A stretch of 64,000 bases of DNA, taken from assembly GCA_018340375.1 (NCBI GenBank), contig JAFFJZ010000010.1:12400001-12464000 (forward strand). The letters run 5' to 3'. The stretch comes from Gonatopus flavifemur. Taxonomy: Eukaryota; Arthropoda; Insecta; Hymenoptera; Dryinidae. Of this stretch, positions 22,394 to 33,753 are shown in pieces. The notes under the pieces are model-generated. The model did not search any database. It was not told the origin of the DNA and saw nothing but the letters and a program-made list of their open reading frames with translations. The translations under genes were made by a program, and so were the position numbers. Within the stretch, counting starts at the first letter, position 1. Each line of letters begins with the position of its first letter.

Positions 22394-22501
22394 CCCAAGT
22401 AATACAAGAAGTTCGGAGAATGTGCTCGAACATTCTAAGAATGGTCCAGCACCTTCTGAGATTGTTCGAGCACATTCTTAGAACTTCTCGTGTTACTTGG
22501 G
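22394..22501. mobile_element. CCCAAGTAA hairpin MITE
   Basis: 108 bp from CCCAAGTAATACAAGAAGTT to AACTTCTCGTGTTACTTGGG, flanked by AA on both sides. Nearly complete palindrome (TGTGCTCGAACATTCT and counterpart). Confidence 0.92.
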
Positions 22502-22614
22502 AATGGGACCTAATAATGTTCTGTTTATACCAAAGATGAGAAGAATCTACTGCTTTTCATTTTTCTTACTACATGGAGAAAAAAGATCATGGAATGATCG
22601 CTAGAAAAGATAGT

Positions 22615-22780
22615 AAACTGGTGACAACTACGGATTTCTGTACACAATCGCTAACAGAGACGAGTAATGGTTCCTATATTTTGGTATATTAAAATACAAT
22701 ATAGTATACCAAAATGGGAATCATTACTCGTCTCCGTTAGCGACTGTGTACAGAAATTCGTAGTTGTCACCAGTTTAGTT
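22615..22780. repeat. Near-perfect hairpin, ~77-base arms
   Basis: AAACTGGTGACAACTACGGA pairs with TTCGTAGTTGTCACCAGTTT, and the pairing runs through TTTTGGTATA to a ~10-base loop near 22690. Confidence 0.85.
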
Positions 22781-23056
22781 CCGTACGGAATCAGATCAGT
22801 ATAAGATTTATGTTATGGTATTTCAGTAAGATCTTATTAGTTTAGTTTGAGCATACTTCAACAATAGAATCAAAATTGATGGAAATAACAAAGAACGCAA
22901 ATTTTCCAATGATCATACAAGCTTGTCTCAGTCTTGTCACATTTTTTTCATCGTTTTAAGATAATTCATGTACGGTATTCTGAGGGAGAAAGTCATGAAC
23001 TGAAATATGAATCAATTACTTCTTCATCCATATCTGCGATCAAAGAAGCTCGTCGT
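22781..23056. repeat. Fragment of the CCCATGCAGG family interior
   Basis: CCGTACGGAATCAGATCAGT through TATCTGCGATCAAAGAAGC matches the interiors of 31572-32312 and 53914-54772 with few differences, but the family's ends are absent here. Confidence 0.8.
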
Positions 23057-23693
23057 TCTTCAATCTTCATCGTTTATTTTGAGTTTTAAGCAAAAAACCT
23101 ATTCTTCGAAATGTATGCCCCCTTCGATTTTTTCGAATAAATTCTCGAAAAAGCTTGGATGAATTTGGAAAATTTTTAGACCAGTCCGATTGTGGGCGAC
23201 AGTTCCGTTCTATTTTTTTTCTCATTTCGAAAAATTGTTCTTTTTTCCAACTATTATTTTTCGACTTAATTCAACCAATAAACATTTTTAGATCGGTCTA
23301 TTTATCTGCTACGAATTTTTTTTAAACACTTTGCCTTTCAGAATATACTATTTTTTTGAATTTTTCTTCTCATTCAGTAAATTAATTTTAAAGATTAACT
23401 AAGAACTACTTATAAGTTATCTTCACAACCTAAGAAAGGATAATAAATGATATTAATGATAATAAATTCATCCTTCTTTAAACTCCAAAATCATAAGCAA
23501 TATTTATTTTTTTTTACGCTTAAATAATTTGTGAATTTCAAATTCATTTGAGTTTGAGTATTTTTTAATAACATAATTCTGATCCAGGCAGCATCAGAAT
23601 ATACTATGAACGTTGAACGAATATTCGAAATATATATATTCATATATTTATATTAATATATGTATATAATATATTATTTTATATATATATTAT

Positions 23694-23727
<34 letters not shown>

Positions 23728-24085
23728 TTCGAATATTCGTTCAACGTTCATAGTATATTCTTATACTGTCTGGATGAGAACTATGTTATTAATCCTTATC
23801 CATATTAATGTTCATTATCCTTTCTTAGGTTATAAAGATAATTTATAAGTAGTTCTTAGTTAATCTTTAAAATTAATTTACTGAATGAGAAGAAAAATTC
23901 AAAAAAAATAGTATATTCTGAAAGGCAAAGTGTTTGAAAAAAATTCGTAGCAGCTAAATAGACCGATCTAGAAATGTTTATCCGTCAAATTGATTCAAAA
24001 AAACCGAAGGGGGAATACATTTCGAAAAAACGGTTTTTTCGCTTGAAACTCAAAATAAAGGATGAAGGAATTGATGAAGAATAAA
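23057..24085. repeat. 1-kb palindrome with (TA)n centre
   Basis: Arms from TTCTTCAATCTTCATCG to GATGAAGAAT pair through GAACTACTTATAAGTTATCT, TTTGCCTTTCAGAATATACT and CGTTGAACGAATATTCGAAA. The centre (about 23630-23730) is almost pure AT/TATA repeat. No TSD was identified. Confidence 0.88.
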
Positions 24086-24515
24086 GACGTATTCTTTTCT
24101 TGAAAGTATATCTAAAAACGAAAAGTTTGAAACAAAACAGCCCGATTGGTGTATTTTCTGCAAAGTTATGAGCGTTTCAAGAAAATAACCTCGAATTTTG
24201 AAAAGAATCGGTATCTCGGAAACGGGTAGCCAAAGAAATAAATATCTGAAAAAATTCATGAAAGCGTTTTTCATCGGTCTCATTAACATAAAAATTCTCC
24301 AAAAATATTGGAGGGGGTGACCTCGAAAAGTAGCCGATTTGGTATGGAATGTCCCTTAGATAAACTCACAGAATATATTCAAATCGCATCGAATGGAATT
24401 TCGCAAGAATATTATACAGTTTCCACCAACTGTTGTGAGATCTGTGGAGATGCAGTGGACACCCTGGTGAAAATGAAGCGTATAGAGCGGTTCGGAAGCA
24501 TAACCGAACAGTGAT
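24086..24515. other. No recognised gene
   Basis: An open frame at 24308-24514 begins with TTG rather than ATG and has no recognisable domain. Confidence 0.45.
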
Positions 24516-25075
24516 CCCAAGCGTGTATTGCCTATAATGACAATGGGACCCAGACTGGGTCCATCCTCTTTAACCCAGTATTGGGGAATGACGATGGGGC
24601 CCATGTTGGCTCAATCTTGGCCCTGTTGTGCTTCCCCATACAATTAGAGTTGAACAAAAATGGAAATAATTAATCATAGTGCGGGCACATTTGAACTTGG
24701 CCCCAATTTGGACCAGCGTTAGGCCAAGATTGGGGTGAATCCCGAGCATGTGTGTACAATCCTCAGCGTGTGAGAATTTTGGTCCCACTCTGGCCCAGTC
24801 TTGGGCCCATATTGGCAGGATGGGGCCCATGCTGGCTTGAGGTGGGCCCTATTGTATATACATGCTAGGGGTTCTATAATTTCAAAACGAAAAGGAAGAG
24901 GCAGTATTGATTGCGTAGTCTGGGTTCATGCTGGGCCCGTGGTGTTACCAATTCTCGGGCAAAGCAATACGGCCAAGCTGGGAACGATGTTATCATCCCA
25001 GGGTTGGCCCCACGTTGGGTAGCATGGGTACCCACCCTGGGCGTAGATAGGGCCCGCCGTCAATACACACTTGGG
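24516..25075. mobile_element. CCCAAGTGTGTAT element, copy 2 (inverted)
   Basis: 560 bp flanked by AT on both sides, ends CCCAAGCGTGTATTG and AATACACACTTGGG. It is the reverse-complement copy of 16575-17132, including the CCAGCTTGGCCGTATTGCTT and GGTAACACCACGGGCCCAGC segments. Confidence 0.92.
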
Positions 25076-25915
25076 ATCTAACGAGTGAACGGGCAGAATG
25101 GTCCGCCGCCCGTCCCGTGGTAAAAATATGATGTACGTTCGCGCGAGGGAATGTAATTTTACATTCTAAAATATACGACACTTCTCTCAGTGTATATTCG
25201 CATCCAATTGTCGTGACAATTTGTGCCATCAGCGACACTCCATTTCACTAGGGTGGTTCTCAATTTGAGATATGTTGTAGAACTCATAAAATTAATAAAT
25301 GCGTATTTTTTTGAAGGGATGAAGATTGGAAAAATCATGAAAATTCCGAGGTTTATTGGGATATTTTGAATGCACTGGTTCATAAATTTGAATAAATGAT
25401 ATATCCAAAGAAAGAAATTGAGGGAAAATCATGTGTTTTATTGGAATAAATTTCAGGCCAGGAATTTACCACTATTTGTATCCATAGAATATGGGGATTT
25501 GTTATCTTAGGGGCAAATAGAGGCGGACAAGGGTGAATTCCTGCTTTGACAATGTTTTCAAATCGAAGACAGTATTGTCCTTCAATTTTTCTCTTCGGAT
25601 CCATCATTTCTTTGAATTTATGAACCAGTGCTTTCAAAATCTCCCAATGAAATTCAGGATTTCCATCGTTTTTTCCATCCATCCGGAACATCTCGGTATA
25701 TAATATAATTTATACATAAATTCGCAATTATTGACTTAGCAATAATGATTTTAATTTCTGATTCAGTATTTTTAAAAAAGAAAAAATTGAAAAAAAAATT
25801 AATGGTTCCTGCGACTTTTTTAGCTCACACTTAACTGCCTTTTGAGTTGCACTTGTTTCTTATTCATTGTATTTATCAAGATAAATTGATTATAAATTCG
25901 GAAAAAAATAGTTTA
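25076..25915. other. No recognised gene; single TIR fragment
   Basis: TAGGGTGGTTCTCAATTT at 25252 resembles the end of the hAT-like MITE at 17832, but its partner is missing. The remainder shows no supported gene. Confidence 0.4.
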
Positions 25916-26065
25916 GATCTCGCTAGATCCAAAGCATGGTAAATGTAGATCTATTTAGATCTAAATAGATCTAGTTGAATCTATTTAGATCTATGTGGAT
26001 CTACGCAGATCTGAATCAACAGAAATAAATCTAATTCGACTTGGATTCTTCCACTTTTTAGATCT
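25916..26065. repeat. TAGATCT-word repeat
   Basis: About a dozen close variants of TAGATCTA/GGATCTA in 150 bases. Confidence 0.7.
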
Positions 26066-26166
26066 AAATTAATTTTTCCTCAGAATACCATCCTTTTTGT
26101 CCTGTTTTGTTTGGTGATAAAAAGAAAAAGTTTCTAGTGTACTTATGGACTTCTCAGGTTACTTGA

Positions 26167-26548
26167 GGGGATACCAGCGATCCCCATTGATGCAACCCGC
26201 CATACAAGATTACCGACTGAGTAAACATTTTCTCGGCAAGAATACTCTGAACTGAATTCATGAAGAAGGATGAAATTTTCAGGAATCAATCTTCAATCCT
26301 TCATCTACTGCTGTACATCACCCGAATTTTGAATTTCGAAAAAAAAGTTTGTGTTATTGACTGAGGAAAAATGTTTCTTCGAAATTCAAAATTCGGGCGA
26401 TGTAAAGCAATAATTGAAGGATTGAAGATTGATTCTTGAAAATTTCATACTTCATCATCTCTGTTCGGAGTATTCTTGCTGAGAAAATGTTTACTCAGTC
26501 GGTACGCTTGTATGGCGGGTTGCATCAGCGGGGATCGCTGGTATCCTC
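26167..26548. mobile_element. TTAA-site foldback element 1
   Basis: Ends GGGGATACCAGCGATCCCC and GGGGATCGCTGGTATCCTC with ~180-base inverted arms (GGTTGCATC, TTTTCTCGGCAAGAATACTC and counterparts). Flanked by TTGA (one change from TTAA) on the left and TTAA on the right. TTAA targeting with GGG/CCC ends is reminiscent of piggyBac-type elements. Confidence 0.8.
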
Positions 26549-26552
26549 TTAA

Positions 26553-27608
26553 GGGGGGATCTTGCTTCAGGAGGCCTTAAAAAAGCTTTTTCTTGGAGAA
26601 TTTTTTTAGATACGAACAAAATAATTTTGTGTATGTTTCAAGTTGATGAAAAAATTTTTTTTCAATGAGAAATAATGAGGGAAAGTGTGTTTTCTCCGGT
26701 TTTCATTTTTACAATCATGACACCGAAACAAATTATCAGTTACCCTTACTCCAAATCAGTTCCAGCAACTAGATACAGTTGTTGATATTTGGATAACTAA
26801 AACGGGCGTTGGCTCAACTAAATTCAAATTTAATTTCTCTGACCGGCTCCTATTATTTTATTACTTGGAACTAATTTTCACAACTAACTCCAGTTCATTC
26901 GGTCAAATAAATTATTTTTTTCGGTATATAAACTGGTGGGAATGATTGCAAAAAAACTAGACGTCCGATTGAAATGAACCAAAGCTTGTTACCTTCAGTT
27001 TTGTATCCTCTTCTATTTGAACCTAAAAAGTTTATGGAAAATCATGTCTAAGCAATTTTTGAAGCAAGTTCAAGTGATTTTTCTTCCTCCAAAAAGAACT
27101 GTTTTTTTTTTTATAAAAACCCCCGAGTAAATTTTGAATTCCACGATTTCTTCCAGGTTTTCTTGGTTCACGTAGGAGAATGATGTATGAGAATTGAAAT
27201 GCCGTTTGGTTTTTCTGTTTTAGATAAGAAATACGTGTTGTATCTTTCCCACCCCCTGGCAACAATGAAGCGTGCTCTAAGCGTGGATATCCACCAAATC
27301 ATTCTTCGGAGGGTATCTATCTCTTTCCACACGACATTTTCGAAAAGAGATAGCAAACCTCTGAAGAGTAATTTGGCGGATATCCACGCTTAGAGCACGC
27401 TTAGGGCCGATAGAGGACTTGAATTGCGAGGCGCTCTACGAATGTGAACGTAACTCTTACTTATATGATCTTTTCACACTAGAAAAAAATTCTTTTTCAC
27501 TTGAAGAATAGAAGTGAAAAGTTCGTTGGATAAAAATATTTTTTGGTACCGAAAAAATATTGTCAAAAAAAAACACTATTTTGAGGCCTCCTAAAACAGG
27601 ATCCACCC
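26553..27608. mobile_element. TTAA-site foldback element 2
   Basis: Left end GGGGGGATCTTGCTTCAGGA and right end CCTCCTAAAACAGGATCCACCC between TTAA at 26549-26552 and TTAA at 27609-27612. It shares its left TTAA with element 26167-26548. Interior includes a further hairpin at 27270-27400. No transposase frame. Confidence 0.78.
27270..27400. repeat. Hairpin inside TTAA element
   Basis: GCGTGCTCTAAGCGTGGATA pairs with TATCCACGCTTAGAGCACGC; arms ~55 bases continue through GAGGGTATCTATCTCTTT-like pairing. Confidence 0.9.
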
Positions 27609-27679
27609 TTAACCTTGCATCGAGGGGAGTTTCTACATTACACCTTGGATAAAGTCGTCTTTTTTTTCAACAAACCACA

Positions 27680-27890
27680 CTGAAGTTTGAACCGTTTATT
27701 GAAATGAATTGATGATTGAATAACAAAATATTCAGCTGTCAAATACCCAAGATCTTGCATTACATCCTTCAGAAGTGGTTTCCAGTTCCAAGGAAGTAAT
27801 TCGAGGAGATGAATAACGACGATTCATCGGATTTTATGAATTTTCGTTTCGTTGCCACAAACGATTCAAATTTCAAGAGCATTAAAACAA
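27680..27890. repeat. GAAGTTTGAATCGTTT repeat, copy 1
   Basis: Element with GAAGTTTGAACCGTTT at one end and AAACGATTCAAATTTC at the other. Shares TTTTCGTTTCGTT and GATTCATCGGATTTTATG-like segments with 43950-44160 (same strand) and 44935-45120 (opposite strand). Confidence 0.65.
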
Positions 27891-28186
27891 TAGCAGTTTT
27901 TTTCCTCAAATGTATTCTTGAAATACTCTTATCAACCTTTTTTCTTGTTTCAAAATTTCATATTCAAAGGTAGATTGCTTAGTTTGTTTGCAAACGCAGC
28001 AACACAGCATTCAGTTTCCACAGAAAATCCGTACCGAAAACAGGCGATCTTTGAAATAAGATGTAGCCACATTCAATTGGACCTTCCGCAGTGTTTTGAA
28101 GTGAACCATGCTTGGCACAATGGAATTACGTAACTTGGACCAGGACGTATAATCCATAACTTCTTTTTGGACGTTCTGGTCCAATG

Positions 28187-28720
28187 CAGGGTTGTCAGGT
28201 CCCATCCACAATAAATCGCCGATTTCTGACGCGTGAGTCGCCCAAAATATCTGAATAAACATTCCCCTGGAATAAGAAATCGGGTATTGTTGAATAAGAA
28301 TTGGGTTGATAAGAAAATTCTGATGCAAAATTCGTATAGATTCCGATTAAATTTTGTAAATCGGCTTCAATAAGATTCTTTAAGCAGGGATTGTTTGGAG
28401 CATCAATATATTAGAATGAAAGGAACAAGTGTGGAGGTTTTGCACAAGTGGGAAGTGGGTTCGTAGATCGTGGCATCAATTCAACTTTTCTTCCATCAAA
28501 TGGAATCTCTAAGGGATTTTTAGTGTATTTCAGTTGGATAATCTTAGCGAACCAATCCGATTTTCGGATTCTGTTCCTTTTCTTAGAATTTTTGGTCTTT
28601 GGAAAAATCGCCTAAAAGTCGCCGTTCAGAATAGCGAATATCGCCCAATTTTTGAACAATCGCAGATCTGAAAATTTGGTCGCAAATTGAGTTGTCAAAT
28701 CGCCCAATCTGACAACCCTG
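28187..28720. mobile_element. Non-autonomous hAT element, 8-bp TSD
   Basis: 534 bp with perfect 12-bp ends CAGGGTTGTCAG and CTGACAACCCTG, flanked by perfect 8-bp direct repeats GTCCAATG (28179-28186 and 28721-28728). CAGGG-type ends and an 8-bp duplication identify the hAT superfamily. Subterminal AAATCGCC/GGCGATTT motifs recur near both ends (28223, 28603, 28697), possible transposase-binding sites. No transposase frame. Confidence 0.95.
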
Positions 28721-28754
28721 GTCCAATGTTGCGACTCAAGGCTAGGACGAGGTT

Positions 28755-28850
28755 CCCCAGTGGAAATCATCCTAGTCATTTTCTAGGTCTCGCGAGGCCC
28801 CACCAGCGCCTTCTAAGGAACTCGCAAGGCCTGGCAAAACGTTGTACAAT
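28755..28850. repeat. Half of a CCCTAGCAG-type MITE
   Basis: CCCCAGTGGAAATCATCCTA followed by TTTTCTAGGTCTCGCGAGGC resembles the element 45722-45839, but no matching right end is found. Further downstream GGTTCAAAAACGC...GTGGCC (28855) is inverted as GGCCACGTTTTTGGGTTC (29978). Confidence 0.5.
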
Positions 28851-29039
28851 GGTTCAAAAACGCAAAGACGTGGCCAAAAGTCGAAAAAAATGTTCTTTCT
28901 GAAAACCCTTTTGATAGTCTGTATTGTCTGACTGATAGTTGGGGATCTCGAAAAAACGATGGAGAAGACCCAAGTATTTTTACAAGGCTCCCGAGCTCGC
29001 CTGAAAGTTTCACCTTGGTGACGCAACATTTTGAGCATA

Positions 29040-29283
29040 CCACTGAACTCTATAATATACTGGAATGATTACTCCCCAGATTATTGCGGTCAGAGAGAGA
29101 AGTTCAAGCCTTAAATGCCAGACAAAGATAAGGAGGATAAGGGGAAGAGAATCAGACAAAGATAAGGAGAATAAGGGGTAGAGGTTCGAGGGAGAAGAAA
29201 TTTCACAATAGTATGTGGCTGACCAGCATAAACTGTAGAATATGTGAAGAGTGCTCATTCCAGTATGTTATAGAGTTCAATGG
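29040..29283. repeat. Hairpin with ~40-base arms
   Basis: GAACTCTATAATATACTGGAATG pairing region at the left (kept short: ACTCTATAATATACTGG) matches CCAGTATGTTATAGAGT at the right. A GACAAAGATAAGGAG direct repeat lies in the loop. Confidence 0.75.
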
Positions 29284-29589
29284 AGCATACCGAAGAGAAA
29301 TGAATCTTTTGTTTTCAAAAGTGTATCGTTTTCGTTAACATTTACCGATCCCCAAGTCTCATTATGGAACCTCCTACTGATAATGATAATGAGTACTGTC
29401 GAATCTATAAATTCAAAATTTGGGACAAATGATATTCTCATTGTTAATTCCCTAGTGGAAATGGGAGCGTAAGAAGGGTATGAAGCGACGCGGGAGAATA
29501 AATGAAACAGGATATAAGCGTAAAAGAAGTGGAAATTGAAACATTAGACGCTTCATTTGTTCCAAAGTTCGCTTCCGGTGAACGGAAAT

Positions 29590-29850
29590 TTTCACCAGGG
29601 TTTTTTGAGTCGCTGATTATGAATTTGACATCAGATTTTTCCAAAACAAAATTGTGGATCCAATATGGTGGCTATGATTTGGAAACAACTTGTAAATCCC
29701 GAAACATTTCATTGTCTAAGGGTTTTCTTGGGTCGCTTGTTATGAATAATATCTGACATCGGATCTTTCAAAAATAACTTCTCTTTATCGTGGATCCAGT
29801 ATGGCGGATATTTTTCAGGAACAATTGGAATTTGGGGAATTTTATTATCT
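29590..29850. repeat. ~122-bp direct duplication
   Basis: GGGTTTTTTGAGTCGCTG at 29598 recurs as GGGTTTTCTTGGGTCGCT at 29720, followed in both by TGGATCCARTATGG. Confidence 0.65.
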
Positions 29851-30101
29851 GAGGGTATTGAAGGCTGCTGAACACGGATTCCAAATGGACTTTTTGAATT
29901 TCGGAATTTTGACAACGGATTCATATTCAGCGACCCTTACAACCCCCGAGTGAAGAGTTTCAAACCTTGTATTTTTGGCCACGTTTTTGGGTTCTTGAAC
30001 CACTATGCACTGGTTTTTTGTTCTTTTTTTTGGACTCTGGTCCGATCTCAAGGGCCAAAGTTGGATGATTTGTTCCCTTCCACCCTAATTGTTAGATAAT
30101 A

Positions 30102-31277
30102 CAGGGTGCCCCATTTTGAATAGTCAGGGCTTATATCTCCCAAAGTAATGGGGCTGGAAGAAAAATCCTCGGGAAAAAGTTGCAGGGTGCAGAGGGGGAC
30201 ATTTGATGATAACCTCGATTTCGACCTCAGACTCAATCTTCAAGGTCATTTTGAGGTCAACTTGTGTTTCTCAAATGGGACCCCCTATTTTTAACTACAT
30301 CCTTGGAATATAGTGGAAAACCAAGAAACTTTTGTCTGAACTAGTTTCCTGAAATTTGCGAAGATAGCGCTCTAATCGATGAAGAAAGAAAGGAGATTCA
30401 AGAGACACTCTTGTTGCTTTCTGTGCGGAACAATACTTACCTCTTAATTTTTTGCTCCTCAACAGGGCCGTGTATTTATCGCAAATACGTAACGTATTTG
30501 AGCATTTAGTCCCTAACAGCACATCCACCGATTTCTACGGCGCATCTCCGTGGACTCCACGTCGATCAATGGTGGACGTGGATAGAACGTGGATGAACGG
30601 AGATCCCACGTGAAGGTAACATGTAAGCAACGTAGAAATGTCCGGTGTTGTACGGGTGAATTCACGAGATGATTGGATCAGGGAATTATCACTCAATTAT
30701 GTAACCCGACTATTCCCAAAACTCACAGACACATACTTCTCTAGTCGAAATAATTGGCCTTTTTCAGGGCCACAGTGATGTGCAAAGTCCGATTGCGCAA
30801 CCTCCTCGTGGTGCACATTAGGTAACGCTAATGCCGACGGCAGTTCCCCGAAGATTGGGAACCAGGGCTGCATTAAGGCAGGTGAGGGCCAATGGCCCTT
30901 AATCCGGCCCTGTTGGGAAGAAATAACTGAAGAGGTAGGTGTCGTTTCGCACAGAAGGCGGTAAGAGTGTTTCTTGAATCTCCTTTCTTTCTTTCTTTAT
31001 CGATTAGATCGCCACCTTCGCAAATTTCAGGAAACTAGTTCAGACAAAAGTTTCTTGGTTTTCAACTACATTCCAAGGATGTAGTTAAAAATAGGGGGTC
31101 CCATTTGAGAAACACAAGTTGACCTCAAAATGACCTTGAAGATGGAGTCTGAGGTCGAAGTCAAGGTTACCATCAAATGTCCCCCTCAGAACTCTGCAAC
31201 TTTCTCCCGAGACTTTTTCTTCCAGCCCCATTACTTTGGGAGATATAAGCCCTGGCTATTTAAAATAGGACACCCTG
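30102..31277. mobile_element. CAGGGTG long palindrome
   Basis: Ends CAGGGTGCCCCATTTT and AAAATAGGACACCCTG between TA dinucleotides. Arms of about 370 bases (30102-30470 and 30905-31277) match closely: ATATCTCCCAAAGTAATGGG, TGACCTCAAAATGACCTTGA, TTTTCAACTACATTCCAAGG. The ~430-base spacer holds a diverged CCCGTACAGC element (30511-30656). Open frames in the arms are palindrome by-products. Confidence 0.88.
30511..30656. mobile_element. CCCTAACAGC element, related to CCCGTACAGC family
   Basis: CCCTAACAGCACATCCACCG to GTTGTACGGG, with CCACGTGGATxGAACGGAGAT-type arms as in 37779-38612. The flanks GT/TG do not match exactly. Confidence 0.65.
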
Positions 31278-31571
31278 TATATTCTCCATCAAATGATATA
31301 AATTTTGGAATAATAATTCAATCTTCTTCTGGAGTTCTTCTGTTCAATAAGAAGAAAAACTTGTGTAAAACTTATCTTCCTTCCATCAACTCACGACATT
31401 TTCCTTTTATCACAGTTTCTCCTTTTTCTTCGACTCCCTGACACGCAGGAAAAGGACTCTTACAGGGCTCTCCAATCACATAATTCTGTTCACAACGATA
31501 TAATACCAGTTCTCAATAAATAATGAGAATCTCGATCAGATATTTTCTGATATCACGTCGTGTGTACGACG

Positions 31572-32312
31572 TTAATTCACCCATGCAGGTATTGCCAAGA
31601 CTGAAAAAAACCCAAGCTTGTCCCGAGGTTGGCACACGTGTCAGAAACAAACCTCCGTGAAGAACAATTGGCCCAATATTGTTCCATGAATGTCCCGTTG
31701 TTCCAAATGCATAGTCAGTCATGGTACATTTGTTAATATTTTTGAAATGGTCACTACGTTTGGTACAAGCTTGGCACAAGTGTAAAAATCGAGCATTCGT
31801 TGAGAACAATTGTGTTGAGAACAAAACATAATTAATTCTACACACTATAGTGATGCATCAGTTTTTCGGGTAACTCGGGGGATTCCAATGTGGGATTCCG
31901 TACGGGATCAGATCATTATAAGATTTATGTTATAGTATTTCAGTAAGATCTTATTAGTTTAGTTTGAGTATAATTCAACAATGGAATCAAAATTGATTGA
32001 AATATCAAAGAACGCGAATTTTTCAATGATCATACAAGCTTGTCTCAGTCTTGTCACATTTTTTCTATCGTTTTCAAATAATTCATGTACGGTATTTTGA
32101 GGGAGAAAGTCATGAACTGAAATATGAATCAATTACTTTTTTCATCCACATCTGCGATCAAAGAAGCATTGGTTGATGCTTGGTAAATGAATTGGACCAG
32201 GCCTGGCAAAACCACTGGCCTAAGCTTGTCCTGATCTTATCATTCCCAAGCCTGGGCCAAGTTTGGTATATTGTTTAAGACAAGTCTCGGCAGATCTTGT
32301 GTCAGGCCATTA
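31572..32312. mobile_element. CCCATGCAGG family, truncated copy
   Basis: From CCCATGCAGGTATTGCCAAG through GAAACAAACCTCCGTGAAGA, GTACGGGATCAGATCATTAT and CCTGGGCCAAGTTTGGTA, colinear with 53914-54772. Lacks a ~200-base internal segment and its right end, which is replaced by the hairpin that follows. Confidence 0.85.
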
Positions 32313-32510
32313 ATAATGAATACCATACTTTTCAGTGTCCGAGCATCAGTCTTGTCCAGTAAGTAGTATACTTCTTCAGGAGAGTCCAAGACAGTATGGT
32401 ACTTTTAGAGTTATTTTCACGTAAATAATTTGATCTGGACAAGACTGATGCTCAGACAATATAAAGTATGGTACTTCTTAGCAGACCTTTTTTCTCCGTG
32501 TATAATATGT
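32313..32510. repeat. Hairpin, left end missing, CTCCGTG right end
   Basis: GAGCATCAGTCTTGTCCAG pairs with CTGGACAAGACTGATGCTC, and ATACCATACTTTTCA-type pairing continues outward. The right arm continues to TTTTTTCTCCGTG, a CACGG-type end; the left counterpart is absent. Confidence 0.75.
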
Positions 32511-33015
32511 TGGTCCCTTCTACCTCTCCGACAACACCACATCACCATCATTTGTTCATTGAAAAATATTGTTTTACATCTTTAAAGGTCCGATAAAGTG
32601 ACCTTCAACGTTCCAAAACCTCAATTCTTTTCTCGTTGACAGTTCTTTTCAATAACGTAAACACTGATGATTAAAATGATCAGTTATATCATAAAATGCT
32701 CCGAATCATAGGGTGAATATTACTCTCCGAGTTCCACGATTCTCAATGTAGGCGTGATGTATTCAATTCAACAAATGTTAACAATGAATTACAATAAAAG
32801 AAGAGTACTCAACGTAACATTTCAAACCTTGAAAATCCAATAACATTGTGGAGAAGTTATAAATCACACATTGCAAACATTTATTGTTATCGATATTTCT
32901 GGAAGAATCGACTAGTTTAGCATAATAACATTCTACATGGAATGAAGGGAGGAAAACAAAATACCTCGGAATTTGGTGAATGCTAAAACATTAACTTGTC
33001 AACGTTTCCAACGAG
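32511..33015. other. No recognised gene
   Basis: Nothing delimited; ordinary AT-rich sequence. Confidence 0.5.
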
Positions 33016-33254
33016 TACCGAAAAAAAAAAATTTTGTTGAAATGTGAACAACCAAAGACTTTAGTTATGCTAACCAAATTTTTGTTGTTGCAAGAAAACA
33101 TTTGGTATTAGACACAAAATATTTTTGTTAACACATTTAGGAACAAAATAATTTTGTTGAAAGCACAAAAATTTGGTTGAAGGAACAAAAGTTTTCTGTT
33201 GTTCACATATCAATCAAAATGTTTTGTTGTTTTAACCAAATAGTTTTCTCGGTG
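33016..33254. mobile_element. CACCGAGAAAA MITE
   Basis: Left TACCGAAAAAAA (first base changed), right TTTTCTCGGTG, flanked by AG on both sides. Interior built of AAATTTTGTTG / CAACAAAAT words. Confidence 0.75.
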
Positions 33255-33487
33255 AGGGATGTAAATAAAAAGAAAAACATAATCACGCTCGAGACGTGTA
33301 AGTTTTCTTTGTACATATACGTAATACCATGAATGAATAATGGACACACGTAAGCGAACGTGCGTAAGTAGTACGAAACAAGTAATCTCGACGACTCAAT
33401 CGAATACAACAAATACATCTGCCTCGAGGAGGAGTGGTAGAGGAATCAAAGGTTAAGGACAAGACAGAAAACAAATTTTTCTCCCAT

Positions 33488-33611
33488 TTCTGCTTGAAGA
33501 ATCTGATTGAACCGATTGATTCTCATCGAGAATCAATTGTTAATGGGTTTGAATCGGTATTCTGCATCGGAATTAATGAGAATCAATCGGAATCAATGAA
33601 TTCAAGCAGGG
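33488..33611. mobile_element. TGCTTGAA...TTCAAGCAGGG MITE upstream of NRF-like gene
   Basis: 124 bp; right end GAATTCAAGCAGGG, left end TTCTGCTTGAAG (two terminal bases changed), flanked by AT on both sides. Interior GAATCAATTG / TTGATTCTC palindromic words. Lies about 200 bases upstream of the putative transcription start. Confidence 0.65.
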
Positions 33612-33753
33612 ATGCGTGTTATCGTCCCGCGGGATGAATCCTCGAGTGCACCTGCGATAACCGAATGCAACTCTTCTCAGAGCTGTACATTGGTGAAAAG
33701 AAACCAACGTCTTATGCAGGAGTTTGAGTTGACTCGTTTTGCCCTAGCACACG

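Noticed and set aside
31130..31441. 103-codon frame starting MTLKMESEVEVKVTIKC
   Set aside because: Lies in the right arm of the 30102-31277 palindrome and runs past its end; no domain.
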